Below are positions 18,331-26,918 of a stretch of DNA of 42,813 nt, in pieces (within the stretch, counting starts at the first letter, position 1; every line of letters begins with the position of its first letter). The notes under the pieces were generated by a model that ran no database searches, had not been told where the DNA came from, and saw nothing but the letters and a program-made list of their open reading frames with translations. The position numbers were made by a program, and so were the translations under genes. This DNA is from Mesorhizobium sp. M7A.F.Ca.US.006.01.1.1 (GTDB taxonomy: Bacteria; Pseudomonadota; Alphaproteobacteria; Rhizobiales; Rhizobiaceae). The stretch is from assembly GCF_003997935.1 (NCBI RefSeq), contig NZ_RZQL01000025.1, positions 1-42,813 of the forward strand, written 5' to 3'.

Positions 18331-19172
18331 TGTCGGCGGTCGCAACCAAATCCCGTTCCGCCGCCGTTCCTGAATGGCTGACCGCGCCATTGGTCATCGG
18401 CACGGTCGTCATCCTGTTCTGGCTGTTCATGACCGTCTTCGCCAATCTGGTCGTGCAGTTCGATCCGCTCGAAATGGTGGCGCGCCGCTTGCAGCCGCCG
18501 AGCTGGGCGCATTGGCTGGGCACCGACGCACTCGGCCGCGATGTTCTCGCCCGCACCTTGCACGGGGCGGCGCATTCGCTGCCGATCGCGGTTCTGGTCG
18601 TCGTTTCGGCCGTCATCATCGGCTCGCTGCTCGGCGCCATTTCCGGCTTCGTCGGCGGCCTGACCGGCGCGGCGATCATGCGGCTTGTCGACGTGACCTT
18701 GTCGTTCCCGCCGATGCTGCTAGCCATGGCCGTTGCGGCGTCGCTTGGGCCGGGCCTCGGCAATGCGGCCATCGCCATGGTGCTGGTCTGGTGGCCGGTC
18801 TACGCCCGGCTGATGCGGGCGCAGGTGCTTGAGGTGAAGGAGCGCGAGCATGTCGAGGCGGCGATCGCCGCCGGCGCCAGGCCGCGCCGCGTGCTGCTCA
18901 CACACATATTGCCGCTTTGCTGGACCCCGGTGCTGATCAGCGCGACCATGGATCTCGGCCAGGTCGTGCTGCTTGCCGCGTCGCTCAGCTTCATCGGCCT
19001 CGGCGCCACGCCGCCGACGCCCGAATGGGGGTCGATGATCTCCGATGGTGCCGTCCACTTCTACCAATGGTGGATCGCCTTCGGCCCCGGCGTCGCCATC
19101 CTCACCATCGTGCTCGGCTTCAACTTCATCGGCGACGGTTTGCGCGACATTCTCGATCCAAGGTCGGACTAG
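18330..19172 (+). CDS. Dipeptide/oligopeptide-type ABC transporter permease (DppC-like)
   Basis: Second inner-membrane permease of the importer, 280 residues. It has an N-terminal helix (VIGTVVILFWLFMTVFANLVV), the DppC-type phrase WLGTDALGRDVLART, and the EAA loop EHVEAAIAAGARPRRVLLTHILP. The C-terminal helix ends GLRDILDPRSD, as usual in this family. ATG 18330 shares its first base with the TGA of the upstream permease, indicating coupled translation. It is 3 bp from the first ATPase gene. Confidence 0.93.
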   Translation: MSAVATKSRSAAVPEWLTAPLVIGTVVILFWLFMTVFANLVVQFDPLEMVARRLQPPSWAHWLGTDALGRDVLARTLHGAAHSLPIAVLVVVSAVIIGSLLGAISGFVGGLTGAAIMRLVDVTLSFPPMLLAMAVAASLGPGLGNAAIAMVLVWWPVYARLMRAQVLEVKEREHVEAAIAAGARPRRVLLTHILPLCWTPVLISATMDLGQVVLLAASLSFIGLGATPPTPEWGSMISDGAVHFYQWWIAFGPGVAILTIVLGFNFIGDGLRDILDPRSD

Positions 19173-19175
19173 GCG

Positions 19176-20252
19176 ATGAGCGCACAGATATCTTCAGCGC
19201 AGTCCGGCGCAGTCGACAAGGCAGGCGAGCGCGCGCCGCTGCTGTCCATACGCGGCCTGCGGGTCGGGTTCCGCAAGGCCGGCAGTCAGTTCGAAGCGGT
19301 GCGCGGCATCGACCTCGACGTCGCCAAGGGCGAAGTGGTCGGCATTGTCGGCGAGTCCGGCTCGGGCAAGTCCGTTGGTATGCTCGCCGCGCTCGGCCTC
19401 ACGTCAAAGAACGCGGTGGTCACCGGCTCGGTCCGCTTCAACGGCGACGAACTGGTCGGCAAACCGGCACACGAGATGCGCAAGATCAGGGGCGCGCGCA
19501 TCGCCATGATTTTTCAGGACCCGCTGTCCTCGCTAAACCCGGTGATGACCGTCGGCGCCCAGATCGCCGAGGCGGTCAGGCTGCATCAGCGCGTGACCCG
19601 CAAACAGGCGATGGCGCGCGCGGTGGAATTGCTCCATCTGGTGGCGATCCCGCAGCCGGAGCGCCGCGTCAACCAGTATCCACACGAATTCTCCGGCGGC
19701 ATGCGCCAGCGCGCGGTCATCGCCATGGCCGTCGCCAACGATCCAGACCTGTTGATTGCTGACGAGCCGACCACGGCGCTCGATGTCACGGTGCAGGCGC
19801 AGATCCTGTCGGTGCTGCGTTCGTTGCAGGAGCGGCTCGGCCTTGGCCTGGTGCTGATCACCCATGATCTCGGCGTCGTCGCCGGCCATGCCGACCGCGT
19901 CGCGGTCGTCTATTCCGGCCGCGTCGTCGAACAGGCTGGCGTGTCCGAGCTGTTCGCCGACCCGCGCCATCCCTACACGCGCGGCCTCATCGCCTCGATC
20001 CCCAACCTCGAGGAAAGCCGCGAGCGGCTGTTCTCGATCGACGGTTCGCCGCCCGCGCTCGGCCGCTTGCCGGGCGGCTGCGCCTTCCATCCGCGCTGCA
20101 TCTATGCCGAGGCACGCTGCCGGACCGAGGACCCGCCTTTGCACGATATTGGCGGCCGTCTCTCTGCCTGCCATTTCGCGACGACCTTGCCGCCCTTCCA
20201 CAGTGCTGTGCTGGCGGCGGCAAGCCTGGACAGTGGAAGCGTGGCCCCATGA
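19176..20252 (+). CDS. ABC transporter ATP-binding protein (DppD-like)
   Basis: First ATPase of the importer, 358 residues. Walker A GESGSGKS at 59-66, Q-loop [10 protein letters not shown], signature FSGGMRQR, Walker [13 protein letters not shown] and H-loop THDLG are all intact. The C-terminal oligopeptide-transporter extension is present, including [12 protein letters not shown] and the cysteine-containing [14 protein letters not shown]. It is cytoplasmic and energises uptake through the two preceding permeases. It overlaps the second ATPase by 4 bp. Confidence 0.95.
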   Translation: MSAQISSAQSGAVDKAGERAPLLSIRGLRVGFRKAGSQFEAVRGIDLDVAKGEVVGIVGESGSGKSVGMLAALGLTSKNAVVTGSVRFNGDELVGKPAHEMRKIRGARIAMIFQDPLSSLNPVMTVGAQIAEAVRLHQRVTRKQAMARAVELLHLVAIPQPERRVNQYPHEFSGGMRQRAVIAMAVANDPDLLIADEPTTALDVTVQAQILSVLRSLQERLGLGLVLITHDLGVVAGHADRVAVVYSGRVVEQAGVSELFADPRHPYTRGLIASIPNLEESRERLFSIDGSPPALGRLPGGCAFHPRCIYAEARCRTEDPPLHDIGGRLSACHFATTLPPFHSAVLAAASLDSGSVAP

Positions 20253-21280
20253 GCGCGGCGGAGCAAATTCAAGTCGAAACCAAACCGGCGTCCGCATTGT
20301 CGGTTCGCCATCTCGTCAAGGACTTTCCGGTTCGCGGCGGCCTCGCCTTCGACCGCGCCGTTGCCCATGTCCGTGCGGTCGCCGATGTCTCGTTCGACGT
20401 AGCGTCAGGCGAAACGCTGGGCCTCGTCGGCGAATCCGGTTGCGGCAAGTCGACCCTCGGGCGCTGCCTGATGCGGCTGATCGAGCCGACCAGCGGCGAA
20501 AGCTGGTTCCGTGGCCAGAACCTGCTCGCCCTCAACCACGAAGACATGCGCCTGATGCGGCGCTACATCCAGCTGGTCTTCCAGGACCCCTACGGGTCGC
20601 TGCATCCACGCATGCGCATTGCCGACAACATCGCCGAGCCGCTGCGCATGAGCGACATGTCGGCGGCCGACCGCCGCGCGCGCGTCGCCGAACTGCTCGA
20701 ACTGGTGCGGCTCAATCCCGAGCATGGCAAGCGCTATCCGCACGAACTGTCCGGCGGCCAGCGCCAGCGTGTCGTCATCGCCCGCGCGCTCGCGCTCAAT
20801 CCGCAAGTGGTGATCCTCGACGAGCCGGTTTCGGCCCTCGACGTTTCGGTGCAGGCCGGCGTGCTCAACCTGCTCAAGGACATCCAGCAATCCTTCGGCA
20901 CATCCTATCTGTTCATCGCCCATGACCTCTCGGTCGTGCGCCACATCTCACATCAGGTCGCGGTGATGTATCTCGGCAAGATCGTCGAAATTGCGCCGGC
21001 GGCCGAACTCTATTCGAGGGCGCTGCATCCCTACACGCAGGCGCTGCTGTCGGCGGTGCCGCTCGCCAATCCCGAGAAGGAGCGCAAGCGCGAGCGCATC
21101 GTGCTGACCGGCGATGTGCCGAGCCCGCTCAACCCGCCCTCCGGCTGCCGCTTTCGCACGCGCTGCTTCAAGGCGCAGGCGATCTGCGCAGCCGTCGAAC
21201 CACCGCTCGATCCGGCTGGCGGTTCGCATCGCGTAGCCTGTCATTTTCCGGAGCCGGTCAACACGTTCAAGATCGTCTGA
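20249..21280 (+). CDS. ABC transporter ATP-binding protein (DppF-like)
   Basis: Second ATPase of the importer, 343 residues. Walker A GESGCGKS at 61-68, Q-loop [12 protein letters not shown], signature LSGGQRQR, Walker [13 protein letters not shown] and the H-loop AHDLS are complete. The C-terminal region has [12 protein letters not shown] and [14 protein letters not shown] as in Dpp/Opp ATPases. The start overlaps the upstream stop (ATGA). A CoA-transferase gene begins 37 bp later, probably in the same operon. Confidence 0.95.
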   Translation: MSAAEQIQVETKPASALSVRHLVKDFPVRGGLAFDRAVAHVRAVADVSFDVASGETLGLVGESGCGKSTLGRCLMRLIEPTSGESWFRGQNLLALNHEDMRLMRRYIQLVFQDPYGSLHPRMRIADNIAEPLRMSDMSAADRRARVAELLELVRLNPEHGKRYPHELSGGQRQRVVIARALALNPQVVILDEPVSALDVSVQAGVLNLLKDIQQSFGTSYLFIAHDLSVVRHISHQVAVMYLGKIVEIAPAAELYSRALHPYTQALLSAVPLANPEKERKRERIVLTGDVPSPLNPPSGCRFRTRCFKAQAICAAVEPPLDPAGGSHRVACHFPEPVNTFKIV

Positions 21281-21317
21281 CAGACCTGCCGAATTCATCC
21301 GCGAAGGAATTTTGATC

Positions 21318-22589
21318 GTGACTGAGGACCATTCCGAAAATGCCGGTACGGCAGGACCCGCACGCTTGCCGCTCGAAGGCATCAAGGTTCTCGACCTCTC
21401 GCGTGTGCTGGCCGGGCCGTGGGCGACGATGAGCCTTGCCGATCTCGGCGCCGAGGTCTGGAAGATCGAGAACATCGATGGCGGCGACGACACCAGGGCG
21501 TGGTCGGTGCCGAGCTACAAGGGTGTCTCGACCTACTATCTCTGCGCCAATCGCGGCAAGCAGAGCATCGCACTCGACATGAAGAGCCCGCAGGGGCTGG
21601 CGATCGTGCGCGAGCTGGCGGCCAAGGCCGACATCGTCGTCGAGAATTTCCGCTCCGGCACCGCCGACCGCCTCGGCGTCGGTTTCAAGGAACTCAGCGC
21701 CTCAAACCCGCGCCTGATCTACTGCTCGATCTCCGGCTACGGCCAGACCGGGCCCGATGCCGGACGGCCCGGCTATGATTTCGTCATGCAGGCCGAAAGC
21801 GGCCTGATGGCCATCACCGGCGAGAGCAATGGCGAGCCTATGCGCGTCGGCGTCGCCATCACCGATATCGTCTGCGGCATGGTCGCGACGCAGTCGATCC
21901 TGGCAGCGCTTTTCGAACGCGCGACGACCGGCAAGGGCCAGTTCCTCGACCTGTCGCTGATCGACTGCGCGCTCAGCCTGCTGATCAATGTCGGCAGCGG
22001 TTACCTCAACACCGGCCGCGAGGTCGCCCGCTACGGCAATGCGCATCCGACAGTCGTTCCCTACCAGATATTCGAAGCTTCCGACGGCGGCTTCGCGCTG
22101 GCCGTCGGCAACGATCGTCAGTTCGCGGCGCTGTGCGAGCAGGTTGTGCACTTGCCACATCTGGCTAGGGATGCGCGCTTCATCAAGGCGGGAGCGCGGG
22201 CCACCAACCGCGAGGCGCTGATCCCGCAGCTTGCCGCAGTCTTCAAGACCAAGCCACGTGACCACTGGATGGCCACCTGTGCCGCCGCCAGCGTGCCGGC
22301 CGGCACGGTAAAATCGATACCGGAAGTCTTCGACAGTCCCAATGTGCGCGAGCGCGGCCTCGTCCAGACCTTGCCGCATCCGCATCTCGGTTCCGTCGCC
22401 ATGGTGCGCCCGGCGCAGGGACTTGCCGCGCAATTGGCCGCCGACTTCACCGCGCCGCCGATGCTGGGCCAGGACACAGCTGCCGTGTTGGCCGACGTGC
22501 TCGGCTACAGCGCCGAGACCATCGACCAACTGATCGGCTCCGGGGCTGTCAGCGTCTATGCGCCTGCAGCCGAACCGATCCTCGCCTGA
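21318..22589 (+). CDS. CaiB/BaiF family (class III) CoA-transferase
   Basis: Transfers CoA between carboxylic acids through a covalent acyl-enzyme on an aspartate. It has 423 residues, with N-terminal signature [33 protein letters not shown], and catalytic Asp154 in [17 protein letters not shown] 21318 is chosen because AAGGAA precedes it by 8 bp; TTG 21312 is in frame but too close. It ends the transporter operon, which suggests the imported acid, or an acid made from it, is activated to its CoA thioester. Acceptor and donor are not predictable. Confidence 0.92.
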   Translation: MTEDHSENAGTAGPARLPLEGIKVLDLSRVLAGPWATMSLADLGAEVWKIENIDGGDDTRAWSVPSYKGVSTYYLCANRGKQSIALDMKSPQGLAIVRELAAKADIVVENFRSGTADRLGVGFKELSASNPRLIYCSISGYGQTGPDAGRPGYDFVMQAESGLMAITGESNGEPMRVGVAITDIVCGMVATQSILAALFERATTGKGQFLDLSLIDCALSLLINVGSGYLNTGREVARYGNAHPTVVPYQIFEASDGGFALAVGNDRQFAALCEQVVHLPHLARDARFIKAGARATNREALIPQLAAVFKTKPRDHWMATCAAASVPAGTVKSIPEVFDSPNVRERGLVQTLPHPHLGSVAMVRPAQGLAAQLAADFTAPPMLGQDTAAVLADVLGYSAETIDQLIGSGAVSVYAPAAEPILA

Positions 22590-22691
22590 TTTTCCACGGA
22601 ACGTGGCAGCCCTCGTCTCGCATTTGCGGGTCGACTGAGTGGTTCTTCACTTCAAGAGCGCGAAGAGCCGTTCCCGGAATTGCTCGGCCGG

Positions 22692-23330
22692 CTACTTCTG
22701 CTGGCCGTAATTCTTGTAGCGCCCGCGAATGGCGGCAATCTCGGTGCCCTCGATCAGCACCGGCGTGCCGGCGCTACGCGCCAAAAGATATTGCCGCGCC
22801 AGGGTTTCCAGCTTGATGGTGCGAATGAGTGCCGTGTCGAGATCCCCGCCGAAGGCGATCATGCCATGATTGGCGAGCAGGCAGGCCGATCTGTCCTTGA
22901 GCGCGACGACGGCGACCTTCGCCAGTTCGCTTGATGCGAACAGCGCATAGTCCGAACAGCGCACATCATCGCCACCGAAACCCGCCACCATGTAGTGGAA
23001 CAGCGGCAGTCCTTCGCGTAGGCACGACAGTGCCACGCAATGGTCGGGATGGGCATGCACGACGGCGCCGGCCTCGGGAAACGCCTTGTAGATTTCGGCA
23101 TGCATTTCCCATTCGCTCGACGGCCGGAATGCACCTTCCCAGGATCCATCGAGCTGCATCGCCACCATCTGCTCCGGCCGCAAGGCGCTCGTGGCTATTC
23201 CCGTCGGCGTGATCAGCATGCCGCTTGTCGTACGCACGCTGATGTTGCCGGTGGTGCCGACATTCATCCCGCTGGCGTCCAGCGTTTGCGTCGCGGTGAT
23301 CAGGCTCGTGCGCTCGATTTCGAGATCCAT
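22692..23330 (-). CDS. Class II aldolase/adducin family protein
   Basis: Zinc-dependent aldolase or decarboxylase of 212 residues, like L-fuculose-phosphate aldolase and OtnC. Zinc ligands are His92, His94 (HAHP) and His155 (ANHG); Glu73 in SSEWEMH is the likely catalytic acid. ATG 23330 has AAGGAGA eight bases upstream, preferable to the in-frame start at 23357. It overlaps the upstream kinase stop by 1 bp (TGATG). Paired with a DUF1537 kinase, as in the OtnK-OtnC pathway for four-carbon acid sugars, it may cleave or decarboxylate a phosphorylated 3-keto acid. It converges on the CoA-transferase across a 102-bp gap whose only structure is a small CCACG hairpin. Confidence 0.88.
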   Translation of the reverse strand: MDLEIERTSLITATQTLDASGMNVGTTGNISVRTTSGMLITPTGIATSALRPEQMVAMQLDGSWEGAFRPSSEWEMHAEIYKAFPEAGAVVHAHPDHCVALSCLREGLPLFHYMVAGFGGDDVRCSDYALFASSELAKVAVVALKDRSACLLANHGMIAFGGDLDTALIRTIKLETLARQYLLARSAGTPVLIEGTEIAAIRGRYKNYGQQK

Positions 23331-24682
23331 CACGATGCTCTCCTTGCCGGGGGCCATGTGTCGATTGCCGGCGCAATAGTGCTCGGCCGTGTCATGTCTC
23401 GCAAAACGTCGGTGAAGATATCGGGGCCGCCGAGCTTCCCCGATTTCAGCATCAGCGCCAGCGGATCGGATGGCAGGCCGGGGAGGTGGGCGATGGCGCG
23501 CGACAGTCCGGGGCCCTCATAGGCCCCCATGGCGATGCGGTCGATGCCCAGCGCCTTGACCACCGAACCGGCGGTCTCGCCGCCGGCGACGACCAGCCGC
23601 CGCACACCGAGATCGAGCACAAGAATTTGTGCGATCCCGGCCAGGATCTCTTCCGCCCTTGCCGCCACCACATCGCGGCCGTGCGCCTGCTGCAGCGCTT
23701 CGACCGTCGCTTGCGGCGCTGTCGTGGCAATGGCGATCATCGTGCCGGGCAAATGCTGCTGGGCGAAGGCACGCGCTTCGGCCACGACATCGGCGCCGGC
23801 AAAGGCGCTGGCAAGGTCGATCGTCAGCAGTGGATTGTCTTGCGCAAAGCGTTCGAGCTGTTCGATGGTGCGGTCGGCGACGCTGCCGGCCAGCACCGCT
23901 GCCGGCCCTTCGACGGCCGGCAGGCTGGCGGCAAGGAGATCGCCTGAATTCAGCAGCCCATGCGTGAGCCAGGCCGGTGGCAGATGCGCAGCGACTGAGG
24001 AATTGCCGGTCATCAGCGGCAGGTCGAAAGTCGCTTCCGCGATCGCCGCCAGGTCGCGCTCGCGGATCGTGTCGGTGACCAGCAGCGTCTCGCCGCGCGC
24101 GCTGTGCTCTCCTATGGCGCTGCGAATGGCCTGAGCGCCGGCATCGACGACGGGATAGGGCACCAGTCCGACCTTGCCCTTGCTCTGCGCCTGCAGCACG
24201 CGCACCAGATTTGAATCGGTCATCGGCGTCAGCGGATCGAAGCGCTTGGGCGATTCAGCCAGCAGCTGAGCGCCGCCGAACATATGCCCCTGATAGACGG
24301 TGCGGCCGGTCTCACACAGCGCAGGGGCGAACAGCGTGACGCCGCCGCCAAGCCGCTTGAGCAGCGCTTCGGCGCAAGGGCCGATGTTGCCGGCTGGTGT
24401 TGAATCGAAGGTGGCGCAGTATTTGAAGAAGATCTGCCGCGCGCCCGCTTCCACCAGCCGGTCCGCTGCCTCCAGCACCTGGCGCACCGCATCGCAGGCC
24501 GCGATGACGCGGGTCTTGAGCAGGATCACATGGGCGAGATTGCCTGATGGGATCGGCGCGTCCAGCCCGACCGTGCATCCCGTTGGAATGCCGCGCGCCA
24601 CCAGCATCGACGCCAGTTCTGTGCCGCCGGTCAGGTCGTCGGCAATGGCGCCGAACAGCAGGGAAGGCATCGACGCGGTCAT
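23330..24682 (-). CDS. DUF1537 four-carbon acid sugar kinase-family protein
   Basis: ATP-dependent kinase of the family that includes OtnK, DtnK and LtnK, which phosphorylate 3-oxo-tetronate, D-threonate or related acids. The 450-residue protein starts with the family phrase FGAIADDLTGGTELASML and ends with the nucleotide-binding GGETAGSVVKALGI and LKSGKLGGPDIF. It is full length or slightly long. It is coupled to the class II aldolase by a 1-bp overlap. The intergenic space to the divergent gntR gene contains the candidate GntR operator 49-64 bp upstream of this start. No OtnI-like isomerase or LtnD-like dehydrogenase is adjacent, so the substrate route is unclear. Confidence 0.88.
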   Translation of the reverse strand: MTASMPSLLFGAIADDLTGGTELASMLVARGIPTGCTVGLDAPIPSGNLAHVILLKTRVIAACDAVRQVLEAADRLVEAGARQIFFKYCATFDSTPAGNIGPCAEALLKRLGGGVTLFAPALCETGRTVYQGHMFGGAQLLAESPKRFDPLTPMTDSNLVRVLQAQSKGKVGLVPYPVVDAGAQAIRSAIGEHSARGETLLVTDTIRERDLAAIAEATFDLPLMTGNSSVAAHLPPAWLTHGLLNSGDLLAASLPAVEGPAAVLAGSVADRTIEQLERFAQDNPLLTIDLASAFAGADVVAEARAFAQQHLPGTMIAIATTAPQATVEALQQAHGRDVVAARAEEILAGIAQILVLDLGVRRLVVAGGETAGSVVKALGIDRIAMGAYEGPGLSRAIAHLPGLPSDPLALMLKSGKLGGPDIFTDVLRDMTRPSTIAPAIDTWPPARRAS

Positions 24683-24730
24683 GCGGCCCGTCTCATGTCT
24701 GCCGGTTTCATGTCGGTGGTCAGGCCATTC

Positions 24731-24746
24731 GTGGTATCATATACAC
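24731..24746. promoter_or_regulatory. Candidate GntR operator, site A
   Basis: GTGGTATCATATACAC lies between the divergent kinase (start 24682) and gntR (start 24799) genes. It contains the 9-bp core TATCATATA (24735-24743), also present at 26823-26831 and, with one change, at 30769-30777. Palindromy is confined to the central TATCATA. Such short AT-rich dyads are typical of FCD-type GntR operators; assignment to this regulator is inferred. Confidence 0.5.
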
Positions 24747-24798
24747 AGGCCACGCGACGCAGGCGACACCTGCGCTGTTGCAAGAACGGAGAGCGGAT

Positions 24799-25536
24799 GT
24801 GACTGCTTCTATCGCGCCGATCGCGCGCGACAATCTGACGACGCGTGTCTACGAGGAGCTTCGCCGCGCCATGATGGAAGGCCGTTTCTGGCCGGGCCAT
24901 CGCTTCAAGATCCGCGACCTTGCCGCCAGCCTTCAGGTTTCTGAGACGCCAGTCCGCGAGGCGCTGATGCAGCTGGTCCGCGAAAAGGGTCTGGAGATGG
25001 AGGCGGGCCGCTCGATCACCGTCGCCCAGTTGTCGCTGGCCCAATATCTGGAACTGCGCAGCATCCGGCTGCATCTCGAAGGCATGGCGGGTGCAGCGGC
25101 GACGACGCGCATCGAGCCGCGCGAGATCGACCGTCTGGCGGCGGTGCATGAGAAACTGATTGCCAACGAGGACCATGGCCATTGGTTCGAAGCCGTCCGC
25201 GACAATTGGGAATTCCACCACTCTATCTACCAGGCGGCGCAAATGCCGGAGCTGCTGGCGATCATCGAGGGCATCTGGCTGCGCAACGGACCGCTGGTGA
25301 ACTATCAGTACCCGCACGCGCGGCCGACCTATGACGGCCGCCACCGGCATCTCGACATCCTCGACGCGCTGCGCGCCCGCGACGAGAACGGCGTGCGCAA
25401 GGGCATTCAGCAGGACATGATCGAAGGCGGCCGCCTGTTGGTCCAGGTTCTCGAACGGCTGAACGACGGTGCGGTCACGCCGGAGGAACTGCGCCGCGCC
25501 GCGCAGAACGGCCGACTGGTGTCGGCCGCCGGCTGA
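24799..25536 (+). CDS. GntR family transcriptional regulator, FCD subfamily
   Basis: A 245-residue regulator. The N-terminal winged helix covers about residues 12-75 (LTTRVYEELRRAMMEGRFWPG, then LAASLQVSETPVREALMQLV), and an alpha-helical FCD domain follows with the metal-site-like segments DNWEFHHSIYQAA and RHRHLDILDALRARD. GTG 24799 is preceded by ACGGAG; the upstream in-frame extension to 24547 covers the operator zone and the kinase start. It is divergent from the kinase-aldolase pair. Related palindromes upstream of the aminotransferase and E1 genes suggest it controls those as well. The effector is probably a small acid of the pathway. Confidence 0.92.
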   Translation: MTASIAPIARDNLTTRVYEELRRAMMEGRFWPGHRFKIRDLAASLQVSETPVREALMQLVREKGLEMEAGRSITVAQLSLAQYLELRSIRLHLEGMAGAAATTRIEPREIDRLAAVHEKLIANEDHGHWFEAVRDNWEFHHSIYQAAQMPELLAIIEGIWLRNGPLVNYQYPHARPTYDGRHRHLDILDALRARDENGVRKGIQQDMIEGGRLLVQVLERLNDGAVTPEELRRAAQNGRLVSAAG

Positions 25537-25569
25537 ACAGTCTGTTCTTTCCCACCGCATCGGCGCCGG

Positions 25570-26799
25570 TCACGCCACCTGCGCCGCAGCAGCCATGCCG
25601 GCATCGGCAGCCTGCAGCGCGAGATCTATGTCTTTTGCGGTGTGCGCGGCGCTCAGGAACATGTTGTGCCGGGGATGGAAATAGGCGCCTTCGCGCAAGG
25701 CGGCCGAGCAGAAGGCATTGGCCAGCTTGAATTCGGCATCTTCGTCGAACAGCACCATCGGCATCGACACCGGACCTGTCTGGCGCAGCGAAAGGCCATG
25801 CTTCTTCGCCGCCGCGTCGAGACCTGAGCGCAGCCTGTCGCCGGTCTGCGTCATGCGGGCGATAGCGTCGGTGTCGCGCAGCGTGTTGATGGTGGCGATC
25901 GCGGCGGCCATGGCGACGGCGCCATACCAGAACGACCCCGTCACATAGACCTTGGTAGCGGCTTCGCGGAACCGGTCGGTGCCGGTGATCGCGGCAAGCG
26001 GATAACCATTGGCGATCGCCTTCGAGAAGGCGGAAAGGTCCGGCCGTACGCCGAGTGGCTCCCAGCTGCCGGCGAGGTCGATGCGGAAGCCGGCCCTGAC
26101 ATCATCGACGATCAGCGCCGCGTCGGCGGCGATGGTGAGCTCGCGCGCCCGTCTGGCGAAGGCGGCGGTCGGCAGTTCCTGGTCGCGGGCGATGTCGTGC
26201 CGGAAGGCGGTCACCACGACAGCGGCGAGATCGTTGTCGGCCTGCTCGACGGCTGCCTCAAGGCTGGCAATATCGTTGTAGTCGAAATGGATCAGATGGG
26301 CGCGGTCCTCGGCGGTGACGCCGGCGAGCGAGGGTGTGCACCACGGCACGGCGCCGTGATAGGAGCCGCGCGCGACCAGCACCTTGCGCCGGCCGGTGCC
26401 GGCGCGTGCGATCGTCACGCAGGCTGTGGTGGCATCGGTGCCGTTCTTCTGCAGCATCGCCCAGTCGGCATGCGCGACCGTCTTGACCAGCAGTTCGGCC
26501 AGCTCGACCAGCACTTCACCCGGGCCGTTCATCGCATCGCCGAGGCGACGCTGCCGCTCGGCCGCCGCCTCGACTGCCTGGTGATGATGGCCGAGGATGT
26601 TGGGGCCCCAGCTGCACATCAGGTCGATGTATTCGCGCCCGTCGACGTCCCAGACCCGGCAGCCGTCGGCACGCTCGAAGAACTGCGGATAGGCGGAGCC
26701 GAGATAGCGCGTCGCCATGTGTCCCCACATGCCGCCCGGAATGACCGAGGCCGCGCGCTCGCGCAGCAACTGGTCCTTGGAGTTGATCAGGGAAGGCAT
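25570..26799 (-). CDS. Class III aminotransferase, glutamate-1-semialdehyde aminomutase-like
   Basis: PLP-dependent enzyme of 409 residues resembling the glutamate-1-semialdehyde 2,1-aminomutase branch. Landmarks are YIDLMCSWGPNILGHHH, KNGTDATTACVTIAR for cofactor phosphate, IVDDVRAGFR with Asp232/Asp233 near the pyridine nitrogen, and Lys260 in SAFSKAIANGYPLAA as Schiff-base lysine. It is probably a transaminase or aminomutase on a small aminated acid rather than the haem-pathway enzyme, given its catabolic context. It converges on gntR (33-bp gap), and a candidate GntR operator lies 21-33 bp upstream of its start. The solute-binding protein gene ends 119 bp before it on the same strand. Confidence 0.88.
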   Translation of the reverse strand: MPSLINSKDQLLRERAASVIPGGMWGHMATRYLGSAYPQFFERADGCRVWDVDGREYIDLMCSWGPNILGHHHQAVEAAAERQRRLGDAMNGPGEVLVELAELLVKTVAHADWAMLQKNGTDATTACVTIARAGTGRRKVLVARGSYHGAVPWCTPSLAGVTAEDRAHLIHFDYNDIASLEAAVEQADNDLAAVVVTAFRHDIARDQELPTAAFARRARELTIAADAALIVDDVRAGFRIDLAGSWEPLGVRPDLSAFSKAIANGYPLAAITGTDRFREAATKVYVTGSFWYGAVAMAAAIATINTLRDTDAIARMTQTGDRLRSGLDAAAKKHGLSLRQTGPVSMPMVLFDEDAEFKLANAFCSAALREGAYFHPRHNMFLSAAHTAKDIDLALQAADAGMAAAAQVA

Positions 26800-26819
26800 A
26801 GCGAGGTCTCCGCACGTTG

Positions 26820-26832
26820 ATATATCATATAT
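26820..26832. promoter_or_regulatory. Candidate GntR operator, site B
   Basis: ATATATCATATAT is a perfect 13-bp odd palindrome centred on 26826, 21-33 bp upstream of the aminotransferase start, in a 119-bp gap within otherwise GC-rich DNA. It contains the core TATCATATA shared with site A and matches site C at 12 of 13 positions. Repression by overlap with the promoter or leader is the simplest reading. Confidence 0.55.
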
Positions 26833-26918
26833 TGATTTTGGCGCTGGAAGAGCAGGATTTGCTGGTCGTCCAGGATGAGGAAGCGGAGGGCGTCTGGCCG
26901 CCTCCCGCTTCTTTTCGC

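Noticed and set aside
17092..18390. 432-codon minus-strand ORF
   Set aside because: Antisense to the DppB-like permease and overlapping the operator region; Gln/Arg/Glu-rich shadow.
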